From an uncultured Flavobacteriaceae bacterium (GTDB lineage: Bacteria; Bacteroidota; Bacteroidia; Flavobacteriales; Flavobacteriaceae), in assembly GCA_947500445.1 (NCBI GenBank), contig CANMSB010000007.1, positions 94,801 through 158,800 on the forward strand: a DNA stretch of 64,000 nt, written 5' to 3'. Under the pieces are notes generated by a model that had not been told where the DNA came from, made no database searches, and was given only the letters and a program-made list of their open reading frames with translations. This document shows positions 25,365-34,329 of this stretch, piece by piece. The number at the start of each line of letters is the position of its first letter. Within the stretch, counting starts at the first letter, position 1. Both the position numbers and the translations under genes were made by a program.

Positions 25365-25925
25365 ATGGAAAATATAGTTGCAATTATAGTATTGGTGTTG
25401 ATCGTAATACTCCTGATCAGCACGGGTATCAAAATATACAACCGCTTGGTAATGCTCCATTCCAATACCGAAAAGGCGTATGCCAATATTGATGTACTTC
25501 TAAAACAAAGGGCAGACGAACTACCGGAGCTTTTGAAAATCGTAAAAGGATATACGAAGTATGAAGACGGTTTGTTGACCAAAGTGGTACAACTACGGAC
25601 CGCGTTTTTGAACACCACAAAAGAGGAGGAGAAAGTAAAAACCTTCAATGCACTTTCTTCCGGTTTGGCCAAAATGATGGCGGTGGCCGAAAATTATCCC
25701 GATTTAAAGGCGACCGATTCCTTTATCGCCCTAAGAACCAGGGTTTCCGAACTAGAAGACCATATTTCGGATAGAAGGGAACTTTTTAACGAAAGTATTA
25801 CCAACTATAATATTGGTATAAAGGAGTTTCCCGCGGTATTGTTATCCAAGCCGTTAGGCTATCGGGAGAAAACGTTGCTTCAAGTTTCGGCCGCCGAAAA
25901 ACAGTACGATGGAATTGAATTTTGA
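25365..25925 (+). CDS. LemA family protein
   Basis: 186 residues: one N-terminal membrane helix (about 3-22) and a long helical bundle with the family's Tyr-Asn-Arg-Leu-Val-Met-Leu segment, Lys-Ala-Tyr-Ala-Asn-Ile-Asp-Val-Leu-Leu-Lys-Gln-Arg and a later Phe-Asn-Glu-Ser-Ile-Thr-Asn-Tyr-Asn segment, all typical of LemA. The biochemical role of LemA proteins is not settled. The gene sits between the BAM-like protein and a small membrane protein, overlapping the latter by 17 bases, so the three form one translational unit. Confidence 0.88.
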   Translation: MENIVAIIVLVLIVILLISTGIKIYNRLVMLHSNTEKAYANIDVLLKQRADELPELLKIVKGYTKYEDGLLTKVVQLRTAFLNTTKEEEKVKTFNALSSGLAKMMAVAENYPDLKATDSFIALRTRVSELEDHISDRRELFNESITNYNIGIKEFPAVLLSKPLGYREKTLLQVSAAEKQYDGIEF

Positions 25926-26274
25926 TTATACGACCCTTGCTGAAACCTTGCAGGAGCATCTTCCAATATTAAAACGTATTGTCTATTTTGGAATTTTGGC
26001 CCTGATGGTCCCGATTATTCCCTTTGGTCGTTCAGCAAAAACATCAACACAGCGCAAAGCACCTTACCTTGCATATCTCTTCATCCTATCCACTTGGATT
26101 ATGGGAGCGGTCGGAATGGCCATAATGACCGCCTTGGACCAACCGACAATCAAGCTTTTTCTGGTGTGGATCATAATTTTTTTATCAAACCTGTTTTTTA
26201 TTCTTCTCAACGGTAGGCGCATTTATAAGTTCTTTCAGCGCTTGAACCATCAACTACAAGAAGATAAGGGGTAA
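25909..26274 (+). CDS. Small membrane protein of the BAM/LemA module
   Basis: 121 residues with three hydrophobic helices (about 20-38, 50-72, 78-98) and a charged C-terminus. No recognised family. The start overlaps lemA by 17 bases. It appears to be a structural partner of LemA and the BAM-like protein in the inner membrane. Confidence 0.6.
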   Translation: MELNFDYTTLAETLQEHLPILKRIVYFGILALMVPIIPFGRSAKTSTQRKAPYLAYLFILSTWIMGAVGMAIMTALDQPTIKLFLVWIIIFLSNLFFILLNGRRIYKFFQRLNHQLQEDKG

Positions 26275-26673
26275 AATATACAATGCCCGCATTGTCTGCG
26301 TGCTTAAAAATTGTTCTTATACCATTTTAACTTTGAAATGGCATGTATAGAAATTGAATTATTTTTTAGCTGTTCAAGGCCAAAAATCTAAGCATAGCCT
26401 TAGCTACGGTAATATTTTTCAACGAAGAACAGTTGAAAAAGAAACGATTTATTAGTGCTATTTCAAAGTTAAAATGGTATTATTCCGGTGTTGATAAAAG
26501 TTCGTACTAAAATGCAAAGGTCTCCAGTAATTTTTAGCTGTTTTTGAACAGGTACACAATTTTGGGACATGGTATGGAAATTCTATCAAAACCTCCGCCC
26601 TGTTTCAAGTTATGGTCAAACTCCAAAATCGCAGAACACCTTTTTTCAATGCCGGAATTTAGAAAGCCCCGTA
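26275..26673. other. Non-coding region ending the T6SS island
   Basis: About 400 bases without a supported gene. It holds the inverted-repeat element at 26319-26480, described separately; the rest (26481-26673) shows nothing recognisable. Confidence 0.5.
26319..26480. repeat. MITE-like inverted-repeat element
   Basis: Perfect 21-bp terminal inverted repeats (26319-26339, starting ATACCATTTTAA, and 26460-26480, ending TTAAAATGGTAT) flank about 120 bases. The interior carries a second hairpin, TTTTTCAAC / GTTGAAAAA (26415-26423 and 26432-26440). There is no coding capacity and no clear target-site duplication. The layout suits a non-autonomous mobile element or a repeated structured intergenic sequence. 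A 12-base copy of the arm end recurs at 57260-57271. Confidence 0.6.
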
Positions 26674-27782
26674 TCATTCCTTTATTAAAATGGACCGTAC
26701 ATCGTGCTTTAATGGTACCGAATTTAAAACCGTACCATCAAAGGTAAGGTAGACCACTCCCCCAATGATATCGGGAATACTGAGCGAATAGCCCACGAGG
26801 ACCAAACTTCTTTTGAAATCGATTTGAATATCGGAGAAGGTAACGGTACTTCCCAGCGTACTTTCCAAAGACGTTTTCAGTTGAAAAAGGTCTACCGATG
26901 GTTTGATTACCTGGTCGGTCGCGAAATCATAAATTTCCGGTGCAACAGCTATTACACTTGGCGCTGGGAAAGCACTATAGTAAAGCATTTGCTCCTCGGC
27001 AAAAACAGTAGCTAAAAAACCGACAGCAGTTGTATTCATAAGAGCCGTGTTTTTTCCCTCCTGTAGCAGTTTATAACCGTCAATATCATAAATTTCATAA
27101 CGGCCATCCGTGTAAAAAAGGTATAGCAACCTATTGTTTACGGTGGCAAAATTAAAATCTTCCGATAAGGACAATACTCCGGGTGTTCCTTCTCGTTCCA
27201 TATCGACCAGCGTCAGGGTTCTTTCGTTCCCATTTATACGATACACCCCATAAATCGACTCAAATTGAAAGGCGGCCGACGGACTTGAAAGCCCTAGATC
27301 GAACTGAATACATCGTTCCGTTGTTTTTTCAAAAACATTTAAAAAAACCGTTCTTCATCGTCGTCCAATGCGTCGAACAAAAGACCAAGGTAATTTTCCG
27401 AGCCCGAAGCGGTAAAAATCGCAATAGCACTTTGTTCCGCACAAAAATCCTGCAAAGTGTATACTTCACCGGAATCCACGTTTCGTTGCCAAACTTGGGT
27501 TCGCCCTTCGTTACGTACGAGCCCGGTAACCAATCCGTTCCTACCGTAGACAACAAATTGTGGCCCTATAATACCGATTTCCGCAGTAAGATCGGTCAGT
27601 ACGGTTTCCGTTAAGGTCGCAGAAACATCGGATTGATATACCGTTCCTTCAGTTTCCCCCAAAACTGCGATCGCCGGCAACCCCAGGGGTATTTCGTTCC
27701 CTACTTCCGGCAATTCCGCTAAATCGGTAGTACAGCTGGAACAGACCAAAAGAAAAAGCAGTAATTTTTGAAAATTCAGCAT
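26674..27782 (-). pseudogene. Lipoprotein gene split by a one-base shift in a poly-T run
   Basis: Two minus-strand frames (27339-27782 and 26674-27246) become one continuous protein of about 369 residues if a single T is added to the run of seven T at 27341-27347 (minus strand). As it stands, the first frame stops right after Glu-Glu-Arg-Phe-Phe; with eight T it reads on as Leu-Asn-Val-Phe-Glu-Lys into the second frame with no stop between. The N-terminus is a lipoprotein signal (hydrophobic run, Cys-Ser-Ser-Cys). The remainder is beta-rich with repeated Tyr/Asp segments, possibly a propeller. I recognise no family. The shift may be a true mutation, a phase-variable switch or a sequencing error. 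Confidence 0.75.
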
Positions 27783-27892
27783 ACCAATTTTAACAATAAA
27801 GATAGCGGTTTCCCTTCAAACCCAAGGATGACTTTGAATGTTGAACATCGTAATTTTACGACCCAATAATTTATTAAAAGCACTAGTTTCCT

Positions 27893-27900
27893 TAGTTTTG
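27893..27900 (+). promoter_or_regulatory. Candidate -7 box for leuC
   Basis: TAGTTTTG matches TAnnTTTG and lies 22 bases before the leuC start. The expected upstream TTTG box is only weakly matched, so the promoter may be activator dependent. Confidence 0.4.
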
Positions 27901-27922
27901 TCGCCTTAGAAATAACCATGTT

Positions 27923-29338
27923 ATGAGCGCAAAGAAGACATTATTCGACAAAGTATGGGATGCCCACGTCATCAAAAGCATCGAAAACGGTCCGGATGTA
28001 CTGTTTATCGACAGGCATATGGTTCATGAAGTAACCAGTCCGGTCGCCTTTTTAGGCATTAAAAATCGTGGTATTCCTGTAATGTATCCTGAAAAAACGT
28101 TTGCTACGGCCGATCATAACACCCCGACCATTAACCAACATTTGCCCGTGGCCGATCCGCTATCGGCGAACCAGTTGAAAATGCTAGAAGAGAACGCGAC
28201 CGAGTTCGGGATTTCCTATTGGGGATTGGGACATGAAAAAAATGGAATTGTACATGTTGTAGGACCGGAATATGGAATTACCTTGCCGGGGGCTACCATC
28301 GTATGTGGCGACTCCCATACCTCCACCCATGGAGCGTTCGGTGCCATAGCCTTTGGTATCGGAACCTCAGAGGTGGAGATGGTATTGGCCAGTCAGTGTA
28401 TCATGCAGGCCAAACCCAAAAGCATGCGCATCAACGTGGAAGGCTCGCTGAATTTTGGGGTTACTCCAAAAGATGTTGCCCTTTATATCATTTCAAAATT
28501 AACGACTTCGGGCGCTACGGGATATTTTGTGGAATATGCCGGAAACGTTTTCCGTGAAATGAGTATGGAAGGCCGTATGACGGTTTGTAACCTGAGCATC
28601 GAAATGGGTGCCCGCGGCGGAATGATCGCCCCGGACGAAAAAACATTCGAGTATGTAAAAGACCGTGAATTTACACCAAAAGGGGCCGCGTGGGATACCG
28701 CAATGGACTATTGGAAAACCTTACCTACGGCAGCGGACGCGGTTTTCGATAAAGAGTTGACTTTTAACGCCGCCGATATCGAACCGATGATTACCTATGG
28801 GACCAATCCCGGAATGGGAATCGGTATTTCCAACGGTATACCGACCGCAGAAACGGTAGAAGGAGGTGTCGCCACTTATAAGAAGTCCTTAGAATATATG
28901 GACTTTAAAGAAGGAGACAGCATGATGGGCAAAAAAATCGATTTTGTATTCTTGGGGAGCTGTACCAACGGTAGAATCGAAGATTTTAGGGCCTTTGCCG
29001 CAATCGTCAAGGGCCGTAAAAAAGCACCTAACGTAACGGCCTGGTTGGTGCCAGGATCGCATAAAGTGGAAGCGGCCATAAAGGAAGAAGGCATTTTGGA
29101 TATTTTACAGGAAGCCGGGTTCGAACTAAGGGAACCGGGATGTTCGGCCTGTCTGGCAATGAACGAGGACAAAATTCCCGCTGGCAAGTATGCGGTGAGT
29201 ACCTCCAATAGAAATTTTGAGGGAAGACAAGGTCCGGGTGCGCGCACCCTGCTGGCCAGCCCACTGGTCGCGGCCGCCGCGGCAGTGACCGGTCAGGTGA
29301 CCGACCCAAGGACTTTAATGGAATTGGAAACTGCCTAA
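27923..29338 (+). CDS. leuC: 3-Isopropylmalate dehydratase large subunit
   Basis: 471 residues, full length for bacterial LeuC. It carries the aconitase-family markers: Gly-Asp-Ser-His-Thr-Ser-Thr-His-Gly near residue 130 and the three iron-sulfur ligands in Gly-Ser-Cys-Thr-Asn-Gly-Arg and Cys-Ser-Ala-Cys-Leu. With LeuD it isomerises 2-isopropylmalate to 3-isopropylmalate in leucine synthesis. First gene of leuC-leuD-leuA-like-leuB; leuD follows after about 31 bases. Confidence 0.96.
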   Translation: MSAKKTLFDKVWDAHVIKSIENGPDVLFIDRHMVHEVTSPVAFLGIKNRGIPVMYPEKTFATADHNTPTINQHLPVADPLSANQLKMLEENATEFGISYWGLGHEKNGIVHVVGPEYGITLPGATIVCGDSHTSTHGAFGAIAFGIGTSEVEMVLASQCIMQAKPKSMRINVEGSLNFGVTPKDVALYIISKLTTSGATGYFVEYAGNVFREMSMEGRMTVCNLSIEMGARGGMIAPDEKTFEYVKDREFTPKGAAWDTAMDYWKTLPTAADAVFDKELTFNAADIEPMITYGTNPGMGIGISNGIPTAETVEGGVATYKKSLEYMDFKEGDSMMGKKIDFVFLGSCTNGRIEDFRAFAAIVKGRKKAPNVTAWLVPGSHKVEAAIKEEGILDILQEAGFELREPGCSACLAMNEDKIPAGKYAVSTSNRNFEGRQGPGARTLLASPLVAAAAAVTGQVTDPRTLMELETA

Positions 29339-29369
29339 GCACTATAAACAGACTAAAAAACGCATTACA

Positions 29370-29966
29370 ATGGCATACGATAAGTTTACGACACTTACTT
29401 CATCCGTAGTTCCCTTACCCATAGAGAATGTGGATACGGATCAGATTATTCCGGCCCGATTTTTAAAGGCAACCGAGCGCAAGGGGTTTGGAGACAACCT
29501 CTTTAGGGATTGGCGGTACAACAGTGATAATACCATCAAGGAAGATTTTCCGTTGAACGATAAAAAATATAGTGGTAAAATTTTGGTAGGCGGTAAAAAT
29601 TTTGGTTCAGGGTCTTCCCGTGAGCATGCCGCTTGGGCCATTTACGATTATGGTTTTCGGTGTGTGGTGTCCAGTTTTTTCGCTGATATTTTCCGTAATA
29701 ATTGTTTGAACATAGGGGTATTGCCCGTGCAGGTAAGCGCTTCCTTTTTAAAGGAAATTTTTGAAGCGGTAGCTGCAAATGCGGATACCCAGCTAACGGT
29801 AGACCTCCCACAACAGACCATAACCATAGTTCCTAGCGGAAAACAGGAGAAATTCGACATCAACGCCTATAAAAAAGCCAACATGACCAATGGTTATGAC
29901 GATATCGACTACTTGTTGAACATTAAGGAGGATATTCGTGAGTTCGCCTTGAACAGACCTTTATAA
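29370..29966 (+). CDS. leuD: 3-Isopropylmalate dehydratase small subunit
   Basis: 198 residues with the swivel-domain signature: Asn-Val-Asp-Thr-Asp-Gln-Ile-Ile-Pro-Ala-Arg-Phe near residue 20 and Gly-Gly-Lys-Asn-Phe-Gly-Ser-Gly-Ser-Ser-Arg-Glu-His-Ala near 72-85. It is the small subunit of the LeuCD isomerase. About 107 bases separate it from the next gene, with no obvious terminator between. Confidence 0.96.
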   Translation: MAYDKFTTLTSSVVPLPIENVDTDQIIPARFLKATERKGFGDNLFRDWRYNSDNTIKEDFPLNDKKYSGKILVGGKNFGSGSSREHAAWAIYDYGFRCVVSSFFADIFRNNCLNIGVLPVQVSASFLKEIFEAVAANADTQLTVDLPQQTITIVPSGKQEKFDINAYKKANMTNGYDDIDYLLNIKEDIREFALNRPL

Positions 29967-30073
29967 AATCTATTTTACTCAAAAAACGATGACCAAACGG
30001 TAATTGGAACGTTCCAAACACCAGGTCATACTAAAATTCAATTACCGCCCTTCTAGGACAACGCATTACTCCC

Positions 30074-31585
30074 ATGAAAAGACAGCTGGAAATAATGGAT
30101 ACTACCCTCAGGGACGGGGAACAGACTTCAGGGGTATCCTTTTCCGTTTCCGAGAAACTCACCTTGGCAAAATTATTGCTCGAAGAGTTAAAGGTAGATC
30201 GTATCGAAGTGGCTTCGGCAAGGGTTTCCGAAGGGGAACTTGAGGCCGTTACGCAGATTACGGATTGGGCCTCCCAACACGGGTACTTGAACAATGTAGA
30301 AATTTTGACCTTTACCGATGGCGGTATTTCATTGGATTGGATGGAAAAAGCAGGGGCCAAAGCACAGAACCTGCTTACCAAAGGCTCCCTGAACCATTTG
30401 AAACACCAGCTTAAAAAGACGGCGAAAGAGCACTTTTCCGATATCGCGGAGGTTTTCGAAACTGCCGAGAGCAAGGGCATCATCAACAATATTTATTTGG
30501 AAGATTGGAGCAATGGCATGCGGAATTCAAAAAACTATGTGTTCGAGTTTCTTGATTTTCTTAGTTCGCAGCCCGTAAAACGGGTGCTGCTTCCCGATAC
30601 TTTAGGAATTCTTACCCATTGGGAAACCTATTCATTTCTAGAAGAAATTTTACAGCGCTATCCCAAATTGCATATCGACTTTCATGGACACAACGATTAC
30701 GATCTTGGCGTGGCCAATATTATGGAGGCGATCAAGGCCGGATGCCATGGATTACACCTGACCGTGAACGGTATGGGAGAACGCGCCGGTAATGCACCAA
30801 TGGCCAGTGCCATTGCGGCCATAAAGGATTTTTTACCGCAGATAAACCTAGGTGTCAACGAAAAGGCATTGTACAAAGTCAGTAAACTCGTATCGGCCTT
30901 CACTGGTGTGGGCATTCCTGCGAACAAACCCATCGTTGGGGAAAACGTTTTCACCCAAACCGCTGGAATTCATGCCGATGGAGACAACAAAAACAACCTT
31001 TACTTTAGCGATTTAATGCCGGAGCGTTTTGGCAGAAAACGAAAATATGCCCTAGGGAAAATGTCCGGAAAGGCCAATATTCAGAAGAATTTACAGGAGC
31101 TCGGGCTGACCTTAAATGACGATGAATTAAAAAAAGTGACCCAACGCATCATCGAATTGGGCGATAAAAAAGAACGGGTTACCAAGGACGACCTTCCCTA
31201 CATCATATCGGATGTATTGGATACCGATTTTCAACAACGGGTATTCATCAAGTCGTATGTATTGACCCATTCCAAAGGCTTGCGCCCCTCCACTACCCTT
31301 TCGGTAGAGATCGACGGAACCGTATATGAGGAAAATGCTTCCGGAGATGGTCAGTACGATGCCTTTATGCAGGCCTTACGTAAAATCTATTCGACAAAAA
31401 AACTGGTATTGCCCAAGTTGATCGACTACGCCGTGCGCATACCACCCGGGAGTCACTCCGACGCCTTATGCGAAACCATCATTACTTGGGAAAAGGAAGG
31501 AAAGGAGTTTACCTCTCGCGGACTCGACTCCGACCAAACGGTATCAGCGATCAAAGCAACAGAAAAAATGCTGAATATCATTTAG
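30074..31585 (+). CDS. 2-Isopropylmalate/citramalate synthase family protein
   Basis: 503 residues. The N-terminal HMGL-like TIM barrel (about 1-280) has Asp-Thr-Thr-Leu-Arg-Asp-Gly-Glu-Gln-Thr at the start, catalytic-site His-Gly-His-Asn-Asp-Tyr-Asp-Leu-Gly-Val-Ala-Asn, and Val-Asn-Gly-Met-Gly-Glu-Arg-Ala-Gly-Asn. A linker domain and a C-terminal LeuA-type regulatory domain (about 370-500) follow, the part that binds the feedback amino acid. It condenses acetyl-CoA with a 2-oxo acid. The leucine operon position fits 2-isopropylmalate synthase, but Bacteroidota often carry this longer, divergent form in addition to a canonical LeuA, and citramalate synthase (isoleucine via pyruvate) cannot be excluded, so I give no symbol. 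Confidence 0.85.
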   Translation: MKRQLEIMDTTLRDGEQTSGVSFSVSEKLTLAKLLLEELKVDRIEVASARVSEGELEAVTQITDWASQHGYLNNVEILTFTDGGISLDWMEKAGAKAQNLLTKGSLNHLKHQLKKTAKEHFSDIAEVFETAESKGIINNIYLEDWSNGMRNSKNYVFEFLDFLSSQPVKRVLLPDTLGILTHWETYSFLEEILQRYPKLHIDFHGHNDYDLGVANIMEAIKAGCHGLHLTVNGMGERAGNAPMASAIAAIKDFLPQINLGVNEKALYKVSKLVSAFTGVGIPANKPIVGENVFTQTAGIHADGDNKNNLYFSDLMPERFGRKRKYALGKMSGKANIQKNLQELGLTLNDDELKKVTQRIIELGDKKERVTKDDLPYIISDVLDTDFQQRVFIKSYVLTHSKGLRPSTTLSVEIDGTVYEENASGDGQYDAFMQALRKIYSTKKLVLPKLIDYAVRIPPGSHSDALCETIITWEKEGKEFTSRGLDSDQTVSAIKATEKMLNII

Positions 31586-31707
31586 GCAAATACAACCACC
31601 TATGCTGGCATCGCCATTGGGCATCGGCACTAAAACACCATTAAAAAATTAGGCACTAATTATTTAAAGAACAAAAAAACAACTCATACTAAAGAATAAA
31701 CCAACCT

Positions 31708-32763
31708 ATGGATTTGAATATTGCCCTGTTGGCCGGAGACGGCATCGGACCTGAAGTTATTGACCAAGCGGTAAAAGTTTGCGACGCCGTAGCCAAAAAA
31801 TATGACCATAACATTAAATGGACCCCCGCCCTTACAGGTGCCGCAGCTATTGAAGCCGTAGGCGAGCCCTACCCGGACGAAACGCACGAAGTCTGTGTGA
31901 ATGCGGATGCCGTACTTTTTGGAGCGATCGGACATCCCCGTTTCGACAATGACCCTTCGGCAAAGGTACGTCCCGAACAAGGTTTGCTAAAAATGCGTCA
32001 AAAACTTGGCCTGTTCGCCAATGTACGCCCTACCTTTACCTTTCCCTCTTTGGTAGATAAATCCCCGCTTAAAAGGGACCGCATCGAAGGGACAGACCTG
32101 ATTATACTTCGGGAACTTACCGGAGGGGTATATTTTGGGGAAAGAGGCCGAAAAGATGATGGCAATACCGCTTTCGATACGATGACCTATCAGCGTTTTG
32201 AAATACAACGCTTGGCAAAAAAAGGTTTTGAGATGGCCATGAAACGGTCTAAAAAGTTATGCTGTGTGGACAAGGCCAATGTTCTGGAAGCTTCGCGGCT
32301 CTGGCGGGAAACCGTTCAGGCCATGGAGAAGGACTATCCGGAAGTAACGGTCACCTATGAGTTCGTAGATGCCGTTGCCATGCGTTTGATCCAATGGCCG
32401 AAAGGGTATGATGTTATCATCACCGCCAACCTGTTCGGGGACATTCTTACGGACGAGGCTTCCGTAATTTCCGGTTCCATGGGCCTAATGCCCTCTTCCT
32501 CCGTGGGAAGTACCGTTTCCTTGTACGAACCCATACATGGTTCCTATCCGCAGGCCACCGGCAAGGACATTGCAAATCCCTTGGCTACCATTTTATCGGC
32601 GGCAATGATGTTCGAGGACATGAACCTTACCCAAGAAGCGGAAAATATCAGAAGCGTTGTAAATAAGGCCCTAGCGGAAGGCATTGTAACCGAAGATCTA
32701 GCTGAGGGCGGAAAGGCGTATAAAACAAGTGAAGTTGGCGACTGGCTCGCCAAAAACATATAA
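31708..32763 (+). CDS. leuB: 3-Isopropylmalate dehydrogenase
   Basis: 351 residues. Markers: N-terminal Gly-Asp-Gly-Ile-Gly-Pro-Glu-Val, substrate-binding Arg-Pro-Glu-Gln-Gly-Leu-Leu-X-X-Arg region, Glu-Leu-Thr-Gly-Gly-Val-Tyr-Phe-Gly-Glu, and the metal-site region Asn-Leu-Phe-Gly-Asp-Ile-Leu-Thr-Asp-Glu. It oxidises and decarboxylates 3-isopropylmalate to the leucine 2-oxo acid using NAD. It closes the leu operon, with a strong terminator 17 bases after the stop. Confidence 0.96.
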   Translation: MDLNIALLAGDGIGPEVIDQAVKVCDAVAKKYDHNIKWTPALTGAAAIEAVGEPYPDETHEVCVNADAVLFGAIGHPRFDNDPSAKVRPEQGLLKMRQKLGLFANVRPTFTFPSLVDKSPLKRDRIEGTDLIILRELTGGVYFGERGRKDDGNTAFDTMTYQRFEIQRLAKKGFEMAMKRSKKLCCVDKANVLEASRLWRETVQAMEKDYPEVTVTYEFVDAVAMRLIQWPKGYDVIITANLFGDILTDEASVISGSMGLMPSSSVGSTVSLYEPIHGSYPQATGKDIANPLATILSAAMMFEDMNLTQEAENIRSVVNKALAEGIVTEDLAEGGKAYKTSEVGDWLAKNI

Positions 32764-32779
32764 TTACGATGACAAGACA

Positions 32780-32811
32780 AAAACCTGGTAGGCAACATCC
32801 TATCAGGTTTT
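32780..32811 (+). terminator. Rho-independent terminator of the leu operon
   Basis: Stem AAAACCTGGTAGG (32780-32792) pairs with CCTATCAGGTTTT (32799-32811) with a single G-U wobble around a 6-base loop, followed by further T residues. Confidence 0.9.
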
Positions 32812-33054
32812 TTATTGAACTCATTTAGACTTTTTGGATTGAAGCGAAAATTATCCATTTTAAGGCCTGTTGAAGACTTTTTTGAGTTTCATAGCAGGGC
32901 TACGGGAGGAAAAAAAGACAAAAACAGGGCTGTAAAGGGCAATTTTTCAGCCAATTAAAAAAGTCCAAATGAGTTTATTATACAATAGGTCCGTTTCCCA
33001 TAAAACGATACGATTTTTACGATTTTACTGTTATAATAGTCCAAGTACACTAAA
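32812..33054. other. Intergenic region after the leu terminator
   Basis: About 240 bases with no recognisable gene or hairpin. It should hold the promoter of the following gene, for which I see no clean consensus. Confidence 0.35.
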
Positions 33055-34089
33055 ATGCGTAAGACTATGCTTTATTGGATTTTGGGTTTGATAGTGGTCG
33101 GAGGTGTGCTGTTGTTCGCATTGGCACAAAACAAAACTGCCGCGCAACCTTCCCTCCCCGAAGTACCCGAACCCTTTCGTGCCTATAAAAATTTACAAAA
33201 CGGGCAAGCTGACGAAGGTGACCGATTTTATCAGATCATCGGTCCTGAAAATTCAGACTATATCACACCCAAGTACTACAACCCGGCAGATTCCTCTTTG
33301 ATCATGATGTCCAATAACTATTCCGGAATCCATAAGAATGGGAAACCTTGGATGGACACGTATGTTAAAATAGATCATAAAGGAAACGTTATCGATTCCT
33401 TATCAAGACCCTATACCGAGTATCGCGAACGTTTTGGTCACCTACTCGCACCCGAGCATTCCAGCAGTTGGTGCATGGATGGAGATGCTTCGGAAAAGCC
33501 TTATAACGATCTTTCCCTGGATGCTGCGAAAACCGATAGCGAAATGCTGGGCAATTTTACGGACCATTATGAGAAAGCCGAAATTGTAACCTATCGAAAG
33601 GATTTTGATAGGGATTTCAAAACATGGATCCATCGGGCATTTTTGTTCAAGGATGGTGAGTGGTCGTTAATTTCCCAAGGCGACCGTCTCGACTTTGAAA
33701 AGCTGTTCCAACAGTTTCCGCCAAAACCGTCCCATGAAAAAACGGAGCTTTTGCAACTGGGTGCCAAGACCGTTCGTTGGTCGGAAAATACCGAGACCCT
33801 AAAAGTGATGCACTTTCAAAAACAACAGCATCATAAAGAACGTTCGAACGGTGTTTTCAACCCAAACAATGCAACAATTTCCGCACATTGGACCGGGGAA
33901 GCCTTCTTCAACATTGCCATTGGCCAAGATACCGTCCCATTTTCGTTACAAATGCGGCAGGAAGAAAAGGCCCCAAAACGATTTCTGCTTGCCAACGGAG
34001 GGTATATGACACTCTTTCAACACCCAAAATTGGATTTCGCATTGATCGGGCTCAAGGAAGGGAGCTGGTATGGTATACGGCCCGAGTAG
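33055..34089 (+). CDS. Unknown membrane-anchored protein
   Basis: 344 residues: one N-terminal hydrophobic helix (about 5-24), a Pro-rich stretch, then a soluble, aromatic- and charge-rich domain facing the periplasm. I recognise no family. The gene stands alone, between the leu terminator and the GntR-GH39 pair, with about 240 non-coding bases on each side. Confidence 0.6.
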   Translation: MRKTMLYWILGLIVVGGVLLFALAQNKTAAQPSLPEVPEPFRAYKNLQNGQADEGDRFYQIIGPENSDYITPKYYNPADSSLIMMSNNYSGIHKNGKPWMDTYVKIDHKGNVIDSLSRPYTEYRERFGHLLAPEHSSSWCMDGDASEKPYNDLSLDAAKTDSEMLGNFTDHYEKAEIVTYRKDFDRDFKTWIHRAFLFKDGEWSLISQGDRLDFEKLFQQFPPKPSHEKTELLQLGAKTVRWSENTETLKVMHFQKQQHHKERSNGVFNPNNATISAHWTGEAFFNIAIGQDTVPFSLQMRQEEKAPKRFLLANGGYMTLFQHPKLDFALIGLKEGSWYGIRPE

Positions 34090-34276
34090 CTACCACTTTA
34101 GGGCAACGACGCTAAACACCGTCATCATAAGGTGCTTTGGCAACAATTTTGACAGCTTTAAGAGTACTTTTGGATGCTCCCCTAAAAGAGCTCCAAAAAA
34201 ACGCTATACAATATGCTCCTCTATCTATCCTAGAAAATGATAGATGGCCTTTGTCATTCCGCTTAAAATGCCTATC

Positions 34277-34290
34277 ATTGGTTAACCAAT
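34277..34290. promoter_or_regulatory. Palindromic FadR-type (GntR) operator
   Basis: ATTGGTTAACCAAT is a perfect 14-bp palindrome of the TTGGT-n2-ACCAA type bound by FadR-subfamily GntR regulators such as UxuR/ExuR. A further ACCAAT half-site follows at 34292-34297. It lies 40 bases before the GntR start, so autoregulation and control of the GH39 gene are likely. Confidence 0.7.
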
Positions 34291-34329
34291 AACCAATATA
34301 AGCACTGTAATCCGTTTTAAGCTTGATAT

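Noticed and set aside
26319..26480. A complete insertion sequence
   Set aside because: Far too short for a transposase and no clear target-site duplication; only a non-autonomous element can be supported.
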